Source of the DNA: Diplosphaera chodatii
Lineage: Eukaryota; Chlorophyta; Trebouxiophyceae; Prasiolales; Stichococcaceae
Direction of reading: 5' to 3'
Assembly (NCBI GenBank): GCA_032358165.1
Contig: JAALGY010000004.1
Location: 124,001 to 188,000 of the forward strand
Length of the DNA stretch: 64,000 nucleotides
Of the stretch, positions 22,009 through 33,526 are shown piece after piece. The notes under the pieces were generated by a model. The model was given only the letters and a program-made list of their open reading frames with translations, had not been told where the DNA came from and searched no databases. The stretch's first letter is position 1, and each line of letters begins with the position of its first letter. Both the position numbers and the translations under genes were made by a program.

Positions 22009-22763
22009 GTCTGAACTTCCCTGGTGGGTGTTATCAGTAGCTCTGCAAGACTTTGCTTGTTTTATTGTTGTCTGACCCTCTGATGGCGGGGTGATGTGCT
22101 GCTTTATTGCTGCCAATGGCCACCCACGGTTGCTTGCATTTGACAGTGTGTCAGAGCAGCACACGTGCTTGTTGCAGTGACCCTCCGGGCATGGTGTGCA
22201 GCGGCACAGCAACATCACCGAGACCTGCATGTACCAAAAGGCTGTGTATGATAGCGCCAACCAACCCAAGCAACAATGCCTAATAGCGGGGCATATGCTG
22301 GCGGTGCAGTAGTCTCCTGACTATGCATGACCATGTTACTAGTTGTGGGCTGACATGGCATCTGGCATTGTACATATATTTGTATACTATGCATCGGCTT
22401 TGTGACCTGCGTGCTGAGTACTTCCGGACTGCTGGTTGGCACGCACGAAGGTGCTCATGTGTTGTCCTCTCAACACATTGCAGACACCAGAGTCATGTTG
22501 CCTGATGCAAGTGCTCCATACTGTATGCCTTAGACTACGAGGCTTCTGAGGCACAGCATGGAAGGCTGTTGTCTGTAAGTTGTAGTCGATCATTTGCCAC
22601 AGTGGGCACCATATGAGGCTTGCCTTTACATTTCTGTCTGAAGCTCACAGGAGGAGTCACGGGTAGTAAAGCCCTGAACCGGCATTTGATCATCCTACTG
22701 CCGCATGATCATGCCATTTCTGCGTACGTGAGCTGCAACCGCAGCATACAACGCGGCAGCGCA
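22009..22763. other. Intergenic region between NLR3 and DUF3598-like gene
   Basis: AT-richer sequence. It contains a TGTAA signal at 22574-22578 that could end the NLR3 transcript about 570 bases after its stop. No exon is supported. Confidence 0.4.
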
Positions 22764-25479
22764 ATGCAGGCTGCTCTGCGTGCGCCGTCGAGCGCCTTGT
22801 CCGCACCGCACTGCCGATTTCGTGATGGCCATCCCACCGCGGCCAGCGCCGCACCACCCTTAACAGCAGTACAGCGCAGCGCTGTCCATCTGCAGCAGAA
22901 ACATCGCTCCGTCGTTTCAGCTGCTCCCCATTCCCACCGATCAGCTCAGCTCTGCCGCGCTGCCAGTGTCCCAGCGGCAGAGCCTGCAAGCGCACCTGCC
23001 GATGCAGCCGACACCTCACTGGGCTCAGCAGCATGGCGCCAGTTCGCAGAGACAGTGTCAGGTATGCAGAGCCTTGCGATTCTGCTGGTACCCGCTATGC
23101 GTGAGACTGAACAGCAATCAGATGCATTGCTGCAGGAGGGATGGTTTTCTCCTGTGCTAGTTAGCAACGTCCGAATGAACTGGCGCCGTTATGATACCTG
23201 TAGTAGCATGTCATACACAGTGCTCCCTGCTTTGGGCTCTCCTTCGCCGACATGGTGATAGGCTGCACATGTGCATGTTATCGCATGTCACCGGGGCGGA
23301 ATCATGAACACTCAGTCTGTGAAGAATTAGGTGCTTGATGGCAGGATACGAACGGAGGAACTACCACTAGACCGCTGCATGGTGATGCTGCAGGCGAGTG
23401 GAGCGGCATCGCAGTCACCTATGACGCCGCAGGGGAGGCGCAGGAGCTGCCATACCAGTATGTGCCGCAGGCCTTCCGCGAGTGGGGCGCGGTGCCCAAG
23501 GACTGGCACACCCAGTGCAGCACGCTGGCGGACGACTCAGGGATGCTGATGAAGCTGAAGCGGCTGTACCCCATCGTAGGTGCTCAGCATGCCGCGCATC
23601 TCACATACAGCTGAAGTTGAGGGTGCACGATCATTGTTACTGCGCTTGATCACACCTTTAGTTTAAAGCCGAGGGATTGTGTTGTGCGGAGCATGCGCGC
23701 TGCTCGATTGGTGTTGCAGCACGGCTGCCCTCGCAGCGAGTGCAGGGCTGCATGGCAGGAGCGCAGCATGCGACGCTGCTGACGACCACCAGCATGTGCT
23801 GCAGCTGCAGTGACCAGTATCTTGCCACCGCCCCCCTCCAGGCTGCGAGGCGGATGCGGTGGCGTTCGAGGAGGAGTCCCGCCGGTCGCTGCGATCCGAG
23901 GCGCACCATGCCGCCGAGCCAAAGACGGTGCTCCCTGACGGCAGCTACGGCACCGGGCCTCGGGTGCTGGCCGGCCTCACGGCTGCGCGCTTCGAGCACT
24001 GCCTGGTGAGGCTGGCACCGCTGCTGTTTGTAGCTGTGAGCTTCCAGGTGCTGCACAGTGCATCAGTAGCTGGCAATGCTGTAGAGGCAGCAGACATGCG
24101 GCCACTCAATGCATGGTAAACTGCTGTGCGTAATCTGCAGCAGATCCCTTCATGGCTGCTGTCGTGCACGATGCCGGTGACGCCTGATCCGCCTTGTTGC
24201 AGGTGTCAGAGCCAGAGCGGCGTGCTCGCATCGTATTCAACGTGAAGCGGGACGACGCATCGCAGCCGTGGCGGCTGGCCACCCTGGAGCAGCACGTCGA
24301 GCGGCGCACAGCCGACTATGATGGCGGCGCCAGCCTGGAAGCCTGCGGGTGAGCATCGACTTACCACCTATCGTACAGCAGCATACTCGAAAATGGTATT
24401 CAAGCTGGATGTGTGGTGGCAGACGTTGTGCAGCAGCAAAAAGCGACACACATGGCTGTCGCAGCAAACAGCACAGTCATGTTCTTGGCACAAGTGCTTA
24501 TGGCAGTGGCCAGATGTCCGGCTCAGGATGGCGTACTGTTGCCAGACATCTTCCATCACCCTGATCCTGTGCCGCCAGCTTCAGTGCTGCAGCATCTTAC
24601 TGCAACTGCTGCTGGAGATCCTGGCGTGGCACGGTCGTCAGCTGATGCACAACAAATCGGTCCCACGACTCTGTCATTGTTGCGCAGGTACAACATGACG
24701 GACGTGACTGGCGAGCCGAAGCCCGACCCTGAGCAGCTGGCGGGGCAGTGGAGCATCACAAGCCACACGGCCTGGCAGCTGGAGGAGGGGGCCGAGGCAT
24801 TCCGCTGCTGCAGCGCCGCCGTACCCAACAGGTGGCCGCCAGGGCGAAATGGCATGGAGTTGGTGTTCTGGGGTTTACAAACGGCGCGCCATTGAGCGGC
24901 TTGTACCACAAGTCGGCAAGCAGCGAGCAGCTGTGCAGCGAGGGAGCTGCTGGGATGAGCATGGGGCTGCCTGCTGATGCTAGTCACGCTCTGATCGTGC
25001 GCTCAGACCAATGACGCGCGTCGTCTTGTTTCAGACCATCAGCATCACTCAGGCCATCGACTGAAACTGGGCTTTGCTTATTGGCTTTTAGTTCGTAGCA
25101 GTTCGGCAGCTCGACTGGCATCTTGACCAGCAGCTAGGCTGCTGTGGCAAATGCGGCAGGTGTGGCGACCAGAACTGGCTCATGCTTGCTGTTCACATTG
25201 ACATGCCGGGTACACATCTGCTCAAGTTCCCATCATCGTATCTGCAGGTTGACACTGCCAGACGGGGCGCTGCTGCTGCATGGCCGCATGTGGGCTGCGT
25301 TCTCCAACGCTGCAGACAGCGGCAGCGGCAGTGGCAGCGGCGGCAGCGGAAGCAGCAGCCTGGCACTTGAAGCGGGCGTGCTGCTCGGCGATGGACGGTG
25401 TATTGTGGCGAGGCGCACCTTCAGTGGCGACAGGCTGGCAGCAGCATCCTTCGTGGCAGCGACCCAGCAGCAGGCATAG
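22764..25479 (+). CDS. Plastid-targeted DUF3598-like protein
   Basis: Exon 1 (22764-23061) starts MQAALRAPSSALSAPHCRF and is rich in Ala, Ser, Arg and His with few acids, as in algal chloroplast transit peptides; it ends WRQFAETVS. Exon 2 (from 23394) continues GEWSGIAVTYDAAGEAQELP, the W..F...GEW.G....Y...G opening typical of DUF3598/calycin-like proteins of cyanobacteria and plastids. Later exons read CEADAVAFEEESRRSL (from about 23843), SEPERRARIVFNVKRDD (from about 24205), YNMTDVTGEPKPDPEQLAGQ (from about 24689) and, after a long intron, LTLPDGALLLHGRMW ... CIVARRTFSGDRLAAASFV ending at 25479. The last exon matches the family C-terminus. The middle exon near 24800-24895 is uncertain because the open frame runs to a stop, so an unseen donor is needed. 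The molecular function is unknown; a lipid- or pigment-binding barrel is a guess from the fold. Confidence 0.72.
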
Positions 25480-26490
25480 GAGGCTGAAGGGAGTAGTGCA
25501 GCTATGCGCTGCCAGTCTGTGCGGCACAGCCGTCGCCGGAAGGACAAGCCGTCTCCGACAAGACGGCTGGAAGCTTGGATGGCTGGAGGCCCACACCAGC
25601 ATGTGGCTGCAACAATGTGACAGCTGCGAAGTATTGCTGACTCATGTGCTCAAAGACTTATCGGCCTGAATGACTTGAATTACTTGGGCCACCTAGTGCG
25701 GTTTAATTATGATTTGTGCCATGGCGGGGTGATTTGCCAATACATCACAGGGATGCAGGCTTCCATTCCCTGTGTGCTCTTGCAACTTGCCTGAACGTCG
25801 GAGAATGCTGCGGCGTGCACAAAACAATGAAGTAATCAAGGATACAGCTGCAAGCTAATGCTAAACATGCAACATTGTGGAGCAAGCGCCTAGCACATGT
25901 CAAGGCCAATGCATGCAACTGCCCAAGCGGAGGCAACTCTTGTCTGTCCAATTGCTAACAGGCTCTACCCTTAATTGACGTCACAGCATTTCCCGGCCAG
26001 CCAACATACGTACGGCGCGCCACAAAAGCCTGCCGCCACAGCTGACCCGAGCAGCATGTATGGCTTTGGCTCTATCTGTCGTCTAGATTTCATCAAATGA
26101 AAGCAGGTACCCGTTTGTGTCTGCACCGGCGCATGTCACAGATCTCATAGATGCAGCGTTCAACGCAGTTTGCATTGACACATACATGCTGAAGTGAGCT
26201 CCTTCGCCTCCCAAGTTGTCACCCCAGCATGTGGCTGCCATGTCTTTACTGCCCTGCATCATGTGCGCAAAGAGGCTTTCATGGTGGTAACAGCAACCTT
26301 GTGGCAGAGTCCAAGAGTCTAGTCATTTGTGTGCACATGTGCTTGCACACGGCTGTGCACATGTTTGGAGCCTGCCTGCCGAGCCCAGCAGCTAGACTGT
26401 AAGTTGCAGCATTGCAGCATATATTGCGTGCCAGTTTGCTACAGCCGGCATGCACAGGTGCAGACAGCAGGAAGCCATACGGCAGCTCAC
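25480..26490. other. Region between DUF3598-like gene and mosaic matrix gene (tail to tail)
   Basis: The 3' end of the minus-strand mosaic gene must lie here: its last recognised exon ends at a donor at 26490, so at least one more exon is expected. I could not identify it. A TGTAA at about 26397-26401 on the plus strand is far downstream of the DUF3598 stop. No other gene is seen. Confidence 0.4.
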
Positions 26491-29400
26491 CAGAGTTGGC
26501 ATCGCAGGCGTTGGTTGTAGCATTGAGCGCAAAGGTTGGCAGGCACCGGGCGCAGGCGCCCGTCTCGGCATAGCACGAAAAACAGCCTGCAAGGGGTCAC
26601 TCACTTTGGCTGATGAGTGTGAGATCTACTGGCTGACTTTGAAATACCAAGGCCTACACAAACAGAGATGCAACGGCGTGACTCCATCTTCACGCTGAGC
26701 AAGTGAGTTTCACGACGCGTGTTACATATGCAAGGCATGCTGCAGGTCAGTAGATCATCGCAACATAACAGCAGCTGCTGGGAGTGCTGAGAGCACGCAC
26801 CTGGCACGGAGCACTCAGCACAGAGCACCCCTAGTTTGGCAGCAGGCGAGGTGACGATCTCGTGACCAGTCGGATAGGAACCGGCATCAGTTGCGATGAC
26901 CAGTTTGCTGGGAGCACCTTGAAAGTTTTGAAAGCCCGCACTGTATGTACAGCAAGTAACGTCAGACACCGCATCATAATAATATGCCATGAGCAATCGC
27001 CCGCGGACCCTCGGCTGCCAACATGTGATAGGTGACCTGATACTATTGCAGCTGCCTACTAGGCAGCTGTAGTACATGGAGGGATGTGGCTGGTGTCCAC
27101 GCACACCCAACAAACCTAAAACCAGATGGTGTCTTACTGTCCGGCTGGTGACGAACAGGCATGTACCACAGGTGCGGTAAGAAGCCAAGCTCACCTGCCG
27201 TCCCAGATGGCTGGGGTCCCTATATTCTGCGCCGATGAGCATTGCACGCACAGGGATGCGGCCTGCAATCAGGCAATGGAGATCAGGCATGCGCAAGCAT
27301 TCATTAGCCTAGCCTACTGCTGCGTGACCACGCCGTAGCAGGAATCTGGCCAGCGTCCACCACAATGCCCTTTAAAAATGCACATTTTGTGGTACGACGT
27401 ATATCCAGCCTAGACATGTTGCGGTATATCCCAACTCATGCGCAAGGTTGCAACACTGCCGAGCCAAACCATGTGGTCACCTGGGCGACGGCGTTTGACA
27501 AAGGGGTGGGTCCTCGGTCAGCACTGTTAATGGCAGTAAGGTTGAATGCTGCCACGCCAAGGCTGATGTTGCGTGCAGCACCTGTCATGACAGCTGGACA
27601 TGCATGTGAACAACTCGCGCATTGCACACTTGACACGTATCCGGACTTGGCATCTGACCCTTCATCTGATTGTGCTGACAAGGATGCGTTCATCAGAATA
27701 TGATGAACACATCTATATGTGCAACGACCAGAAGAGCCCACTGACAGTGCGTGGACAGTGCACGGCTGCAGAGCATGCTGATAGCTGGACTGACTGGCAA
27801 ATGACATGACTCAAGGCAAAGAGAAGCCCACCTACAGCACTGCAGATATCGTGCAGGCCCTGCTGGTCGAATGTGCTGATGGTGTTGACGGCGAAGATGC
27901 GGACGGCGGCGAGGCCCATGTCGTCGATGCAGCACACGCTGCCGTCGTTGTCACCAGCGCACGCTGCAGACGTGAATGAAGTAAAGCAGGGTCTGCAAGC
28001 CGTGCACCACATTCCTTGCTGCGATTTTTCTGGGGCACCATTGATGTTATGTGCTGTGCAAGGCATGCGTGGGGCAAATGTGCCAGCCAAGAGCCGATGA
28101 CACATCAGCCACATCATGCTGCACACGCCAAGTGCTTGATGAGAGCTTAGGGCATCCTGATGCACTGTACCCACCGTCTGTGAGATTGACGACACCAGGA
28201 CAAACTGGCGATGGCGGCGGCGGCAAGGGTGGCGGTGAAGGCGGGGGTGACGGTGGCGGGGCTGGGGGCGGCAATGGGGGTGGCGATGGCGGTGGTACTG
28301 GAGGCGGCGATGGCGGTGGCGATGGGGGCGGCGATGGTGGTGGGGACGGTGGCGGCGACGGCGGGGCTGCACATGAGTAGGATCACATCAGGTGTGTGTG
28401 CGATACATGATGGACGCCAGCAGTTTTGGGCACCCTGCTGTGCAACAAGCAGTCCAGGCATGGGTGACAGCCAGCTGGTGTTCTATGCATGTGCTATGCT
28501 GCACGGAAAGTGCCGGGAGAAGCAGCGGAAAGAAGTACTACGTACATACAGTTGTGTCACAGTGTCACTGGGCACTTGGAGACAGCCTGCACTGTTACCA
28601 TTGACACCAGCCCCACAGCACATTTGGGCACGGCTTTTGCAGTTCCGACACCACAGAACCCACCGTTGCAGGTGTTGGTGTTGGAGTCGAGGTCGAGGCC
28701 CGGCAGGCAGCGGGCGCAGGCGCCCGTCTCGGCGTAGCACGAGAAGCAGCCTGCAGGAACCAAAACGAAGCGTTGATGTCAAGCTGGTCAAAGTCCATTG
28801 GCACATCACGCTGCACTAGGTTCGATAGCCTAAAGGTGCACTTGCAAGCCGTATGTGCTTTGCTACAAACACACACCACCCCACCAAGCAGGCTTTGGAT
28901 GATGCATGAGTGTCGGTCAAGTTACAGACCATGAGTAATGTTCGGTCCATCGTACCTGACACGCTGCACTCAGCGCACACCATTGCAAAGGCTCCACTAC
29001 CAGCTCCACTTCGCTCAACCCCAACATCCATATATCTTGGGTACAACCCCATCGCCGGCCCCTGGCCAGGGCCGAAGTCCAGACTGCATATGTAATGTGA
29101 GCACCAAGTGACGGATCAATAGAAGAGTACGTCATGCTTGAATTGTGGGGAGCCGTAAGGTTGCTTGCATGCTACTTGTGTGGTCCAGAACACCAGGTAA
29201 ACATCAATATATGCAACTGCACATGACTGCCACTTCTTGACACATGTTGCCAGTGAACGGTCTAGCATGTACAAGAAGCGCACCTGCCAGTGTACACATA
29301 CACATAGTCTGAACAAAGCACGCACGGTAGTGTAGCCTGCACCACATGACATCGGATCAACATTATTTCATTCTTCCTTCAACGCGGTCCAGTCCCGCCA

Positions 29401-32400
29401 AAGCGTGATGTTGAGCACAGCATACTCGTCTAGATCGTGTCCTTGCATCCCTTGTTGCCTGCATCTCTGCTTGGGAAGTGCCGCTGTCTAAACGCTCACC
29501 TCAGCAACGGCAATTGACAATGGAGATGCCGCTCGAGGATCATGTCCGCTGAGGTTGAAAGCGGCTAAGGCAAGGGTGACATTGCGGGTGGCGCCTATCG
29601 CCGTGAAAAGCACGAAAGTTCAAAATCATGATACACCAATGGTCCAACAATGGAGGGTACAGCCCAAAGGGAGCTGTAGGTGAGGTCGGGTGAAGCGCAA
29701 TTTGAAGATGCATCGGTGACTATGCAATTGGAGTATCACGCCTATGTGCAACCCAGTGCATAGCAACGCCCTACAACAATGCAGACATTCACGTGTGTGT
29801 CATGCTCTTGCAAGCACACCTGCCATGTTGCAGACGGAAAGCAAGCCGTCAAGGCTGTAGGTGCGACGGATGTTAACGGCAAACAGGCGAATCGGTGACA
29901 GGTCCGTGGCAATGCAGCACACGCTGCCGTCATTTGCGGCGGTGCAGGCTGCAACGGCAGCAAGGGAAAAGGCCTCTTCCTTGCTGTGCCTAGGCACAGC
30001 ATCAGCATCAACTAATATGGGTAGGAATGCAGTTGTGCCATATGAGATGGTATGCTTGTTGGTCTTTGATGCTGCCAACCATGACATAGACCCCAAGTGG
30101 GTGCAGCTGGTGCAAACGACCAGCCGCACCGACCACGCAACACAACATGGCAGATGTCTGACATTCTTCACACGGTCACCGTGCAGGACGGAAGAAGCTC
30201 GCACCATCTGTGATATTCGATATACCAGTGCAGGTTGGCGATGGCGGTGGCGACGGCGGCAGGGCTGGCGGTGGCGACGGCGGTGGCGATGGCGGTGGTA
30301 CTGGAGGCGGTGAAGGTGGTGGCGGTGGTGGCGGACTTGGGGGCGGGGGCTTTGCTGTTGCAACATGCACCAAGCCGATCAGGATGAAAAGCTCATGTGG
30401 AAGTGATGGTCGCCAACTGTTGCTAATGCACTTGACACCCAACCCATGCACTCGTGCTGCAATGATCTTGCTGCTGCTGATTAGACCCCGATCCCGCCCA
30501 GACCTTCACGGCTGAAGGCTGTCACCCGGGTTCAGACAGGTGCGCATTCAGCGAGATGCTAACCTGGCGTGCAAGTGGTGTGTGCTGCATTCACGCTGCC
30601 GCTGCAGGCCGTGCAGTGGGTGGCGCCCGCATGCCCCGCAAAGGTTGATCCACTGCAACGGCGGCAGGCGAACAGGCCTGCGCCCGCCTTTGCTGTGCCA
30701 GGCGGGCACGCCTGCAGCAAAGGAAGTCACCTCAGAGGCTGCATTATGCTTTCGTAACATTTGAGGGTGACTGCCAGTGATCAAGCCGTCGTCCACTGAC
30801 AGTCTCAGCAAAGTTTACTTTCACCTCAGGGAGGCCGCGGCGTCCTGGCTGCTCCCCAGCTCCAACTGTGTTGCATTGGGTGCGTGCGTCGTTGACCAGC
30901 CGGCCCAGTGGACACACCTGCGGCGAGGCTGGACCCACTGTGCAGTGACTCTCTATCTCGCCTTCTGATGATCGTCAGGCAGTGCGGGTGCTGCAGTGCT
31001 GTGCTGCGGCAGATAGAGCCAGCAGACGACAGCCGCCCTGCCGGTCCCCACTGACTGTGCGGATTCAAGCGAACACAGCCAGAGCACCGCACCTTGCAGT
31101 TCAGCTGGCCGCGGGACGGCTGGTAACCGCGGCCGGTGCACAGTGCGCACCTCTGCCTGCCGGCAGCCGGCTTGTGGTGGCCCACCGGGCATGGCGCGGC
31201 ATCAACCCCTTCAGGTTGGTAACCGGCCTTGGGCGCTGCAAGCGTGCATGTACCAGCATCTGAGCCTTGACTGCTGCATTGTCGTGCTTGGTCCACAGAG
31301 ACAGAGGTAGATCCGCCTACAGAGCTGCCATGTCGGCGCAAGCTTAAACATCGCATCATTACCTCCACATCGACACCTGGAGTCTAGCAGACATAAGTGC
31401 ATGACGTGAGGAGGCAGCCCTGGACAGTCTATCGGTACAAAGAGTAGTGCACGAGGGGCGCACCGGGGTTGCGCCCGAGGATGGTGAAGCGCGAGGGGTT
31501 TCGGACCGCGGTGCACCGGCTGTGCGCTGCGGTGACCGGTATGATGGTGCTGTAGGTGCAGCGCAGGCATTGCGGCCCGTGCACCTGCACATAGCAACGC
31601 TTGAGATGTCACGGCAAAGCGTTCGTGTGCCTACCGGTCGAGAGAGCAGCAGCAGATGACACGGAACTACACATGTGCGCCATGCAGGCGCTGTTTACAG
31701 CAAGTTTGTCATCACCACCTTGATGCAGTTGGCGATGTACGTCGCCAGCTCCTTGCAGCGCCGCTGCTGGTCCACACGTAAGCGTCGACACTTCGCCAGA
31801 CTGTCGGCAAAGTCATCCGCAATCGAGCCCTGCATCCGACAGGGCATGCCAGAAATATGTCACCCCCCTTCTTGCAAACTCCACTCGCAGGAGCCTCCTT
31901 CATGTGGCGCGTGCAAATATGCAGGGCCTGACACCAGCATGCATTCAAACAGATCATGTGATCAACGACGCCAAAGACCAAACGTCACGGATGCACCTGC
32001 AGCCGCCGGCTGCCAACTGATGCCGAAGTCACCAGGGGCCCGTCGCCGCTGTAAAGCGCCGCGACCACTTCGTCGTGAACGTCTTCGGCAGTAAATGCCT
32101 CCCAGATGCTCTGCATACACGGTTTGTGCAGCGCCCTGTTGTCCATTATTGCGTGCATCGTGCAGCACTGCCGGCTGGCGTTGAAGCAACACTACTGCGA
32201 CTACTTCGAAAGCCGAAAAGGCGTTGCAATGCCGACATGAGCCATCAATCACGCTTGAACAACGATGTCTCGTCTGCTATACGCTTGGTGCAGGCTGCAT
32301 CGGCCAGAAGGTTGGTGCTATGCAGTCGCAAAGTTGCTGGACAGTGTGTCAGCGGATGACCTGCTGATGAACCCAGGTAGGGCCTGACGACCTAGGCCTG

Positions 32401-32894
32401 GTCGTGCAGCGCTGCTGAACGCTTTTGCCTATCGTGATCCTATCAGGCTGCCACACAGTCTTATGTTTTCAGACCCGGACGGGACAGGCCTGCTGAACGG
32501 TACCAGCGCTGGTGACAAATAAATGCGATGGATTCACATGCCGACTGCTGTCAGCAGGTTACTCTGACAACCTTGGGAAGCAGTTGATATGCGGACGTGG
32601 CGCAGGCTCTTGCGCCGAGCTGAAAGCGCGTGGTGATTCCGGGCACCGATAGTCACTGATCGCAACCTTGCTCGACAGGGTCCCAGCAGTACAGCAGAGT
32701 CTGACGTGCGGTCTCGACAGCTCAACGACGCACGCCGACTTGATGAGTGCAGGTTGACGGCCGCTGCGCACCTGCTGGTGGAGAAGCGTTGCGGTCGCCG
32801 TGACGGGCGAGCACCAGCAACAACAGGCTGTAAGGATGATGAGGCAGGCGATGCTTGCGGCTGTGCTCCTCTGCAGGTGGCGCGCCTGCGCCAT
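26491..32894 (-). CDS. Secreted mosaic cell-wall/matrix protein with Cys-rich modules and (SP)n rods (3' end unresolved)
   Basis: Start ATG 32894-32892 opens a signal peptide (MAQARHLQRSTAASIACLII...). In-phase exons follow: 31997-32110 (SIWEAFTAEDVHDEVVAALY), 31719-31829 (GSIADDFADSLAKCRRLR), 31464-31584 (GPQCLRCTYSTIIP), then Eph-receptor/TNFR-like cysteine modules: APCPVGHHKPAAGRQRCALC near 31180, VCPLGRLVNDARTQCN near 30900, ACPPGTAKAGAGLFACRRC near 30700. Two copies of a composite module come next. Each has a Pro-Ser rod ending N[IL]TD (30205-30354; 28175-28366), an exon NDGSVCCI (near 29930; 27950), an exon RN[VI][TS]L..AAFNL (near 29590; 27550), an exon ending VCAECSV or LCAECSV (near 29000; 26860), and an exon GCFSCYAETGACARCLP (near 28740; 26570). 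Phases agree at every junction checked, so this is one gene. The protein is probably extracellular, with hydroxyproline-type glycosylation on the rods and many N-glycosylation sites. Relation to pherophorin/VSP-type wall proteins is inferred from the rods. Confidence 0.78.
28175..28366 (-). repeat. Pro-Ser rod 2
   Basis: Minus-strand exon encoding SPPPSPPPSPPPSPPPVPPP-type repeats, followed by VCPGVVNLTD. Its reading frame is fixed by the phase-1 junction with the preceding Cys-rich exon (CN + A-P-P-S), which confirms the Pro frame over the Gly and Arg/His frames. Confidence 0.9.
30205..30354 (-). repeat. Pro-Ser rod 1
   Basis: Minus-strand exon encoding runs of PPPSPPP, with PPALPPSPPPSP near its end, then CTGISNITD. 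On the plus strand it appears as GGTGGC/GGCGGT runs. It is a polyproline-II rod and a likely hydroxylation and arabinosylation target. Confidence 0.9.
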
Positions 32895-33526
32895 GGTGCA
32901 CAGCTTAGCTCTGCATGCAGCCCTGGCGGTCAGGACCACCTGTTGGGTATTTGGCAGTGTGGCAGGGTTGGCATTCGGGCCAAATATCTGTCGACAGGTC
33001 GTGTGGTCGTCAGATTGAAGACTTTGACAGCTGTAATAGCGGGGTGCATGCCAGTTCCCACGTCTGCAGTACCGTGTATTGCATAACAGAAAAATAATCA
33101 GCATGGTAGCAATGCAACATGCTGCCGTGCCACAACACATGACGCTGGCGATCGTGTAGCTAGAAGACAAGGCAGCTGCAATAATGCCACCGCTGACCTG
33201 CATACTTCGGGCTGCATATCCCGTCAAATACAGCGGCACTGCTGAGCCTCCGTGCTGCTGCGCTGGGTATGCATCGCTATCGACAGCGAGGTCAGCAGCT
33301 AGCTGCCTTTCTTGCAGCCAACCACCACCTCCAGTGCTGCATTCCATGCGTGCTGCAGGCCAGCGGCTCAGTAGAACTCCACTTCCGGGGTTGCCCACCG
33401 GATCACCTAAGCAATACAGAAGTGGTTGAGCACCCCGGCATATGTAGTGCAACACCATTCAGATGCGGGTGCTTCGCACTTGCAGCATGGTCGACAAGCA
33501 GGTATGTTCACTGCGGTGCAGCCCAC
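32895..33526. other. Region between mosaic gene start and minus-strand F-box gene end
   Basis: A minus-strand frame is open from about 33430 into the mosaic signal peptide and includes a hydrophobic stretch (CCIATMLIIFLLC). It could be the last exon of the F-box gene, a 5' UTR of the mosaic gene, or chance. I cannot decide. Confidence 0.35.

Larger units (their letters stand above)
26491..30354 (-). repeat. Tandem duplication of a five-exon matrix module
   Basis: Module 1 spans about 30354 to 28610 and module 2 about 28366 to 26491. The order of five exons is the same in both. The exon GCFSCYAETGACARCLP is identical at protein level over 17 residues; the RN-x-[ST]L and NDGSVCCI exons are clearly related but diverged. 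Introns differ in sequence and length. Confidence 0.82.

Noticed and set aside
28204..28378. Gly-rich (GGGDGGG) plus-strand protein
   Set aside because: Phase continuity with the preceding minus-strand exon fixes the Pro-Ser frame; the Gly frame is its complement.
26491..32894. Two or three separate tandem matrix genes instead of one
   Set aside because: Junctions between the cassettes (CN|A-PPSP and TCTP|AKPPPP) splice in phase and no second signal peptide was found; long-read cDNA would still be needed.
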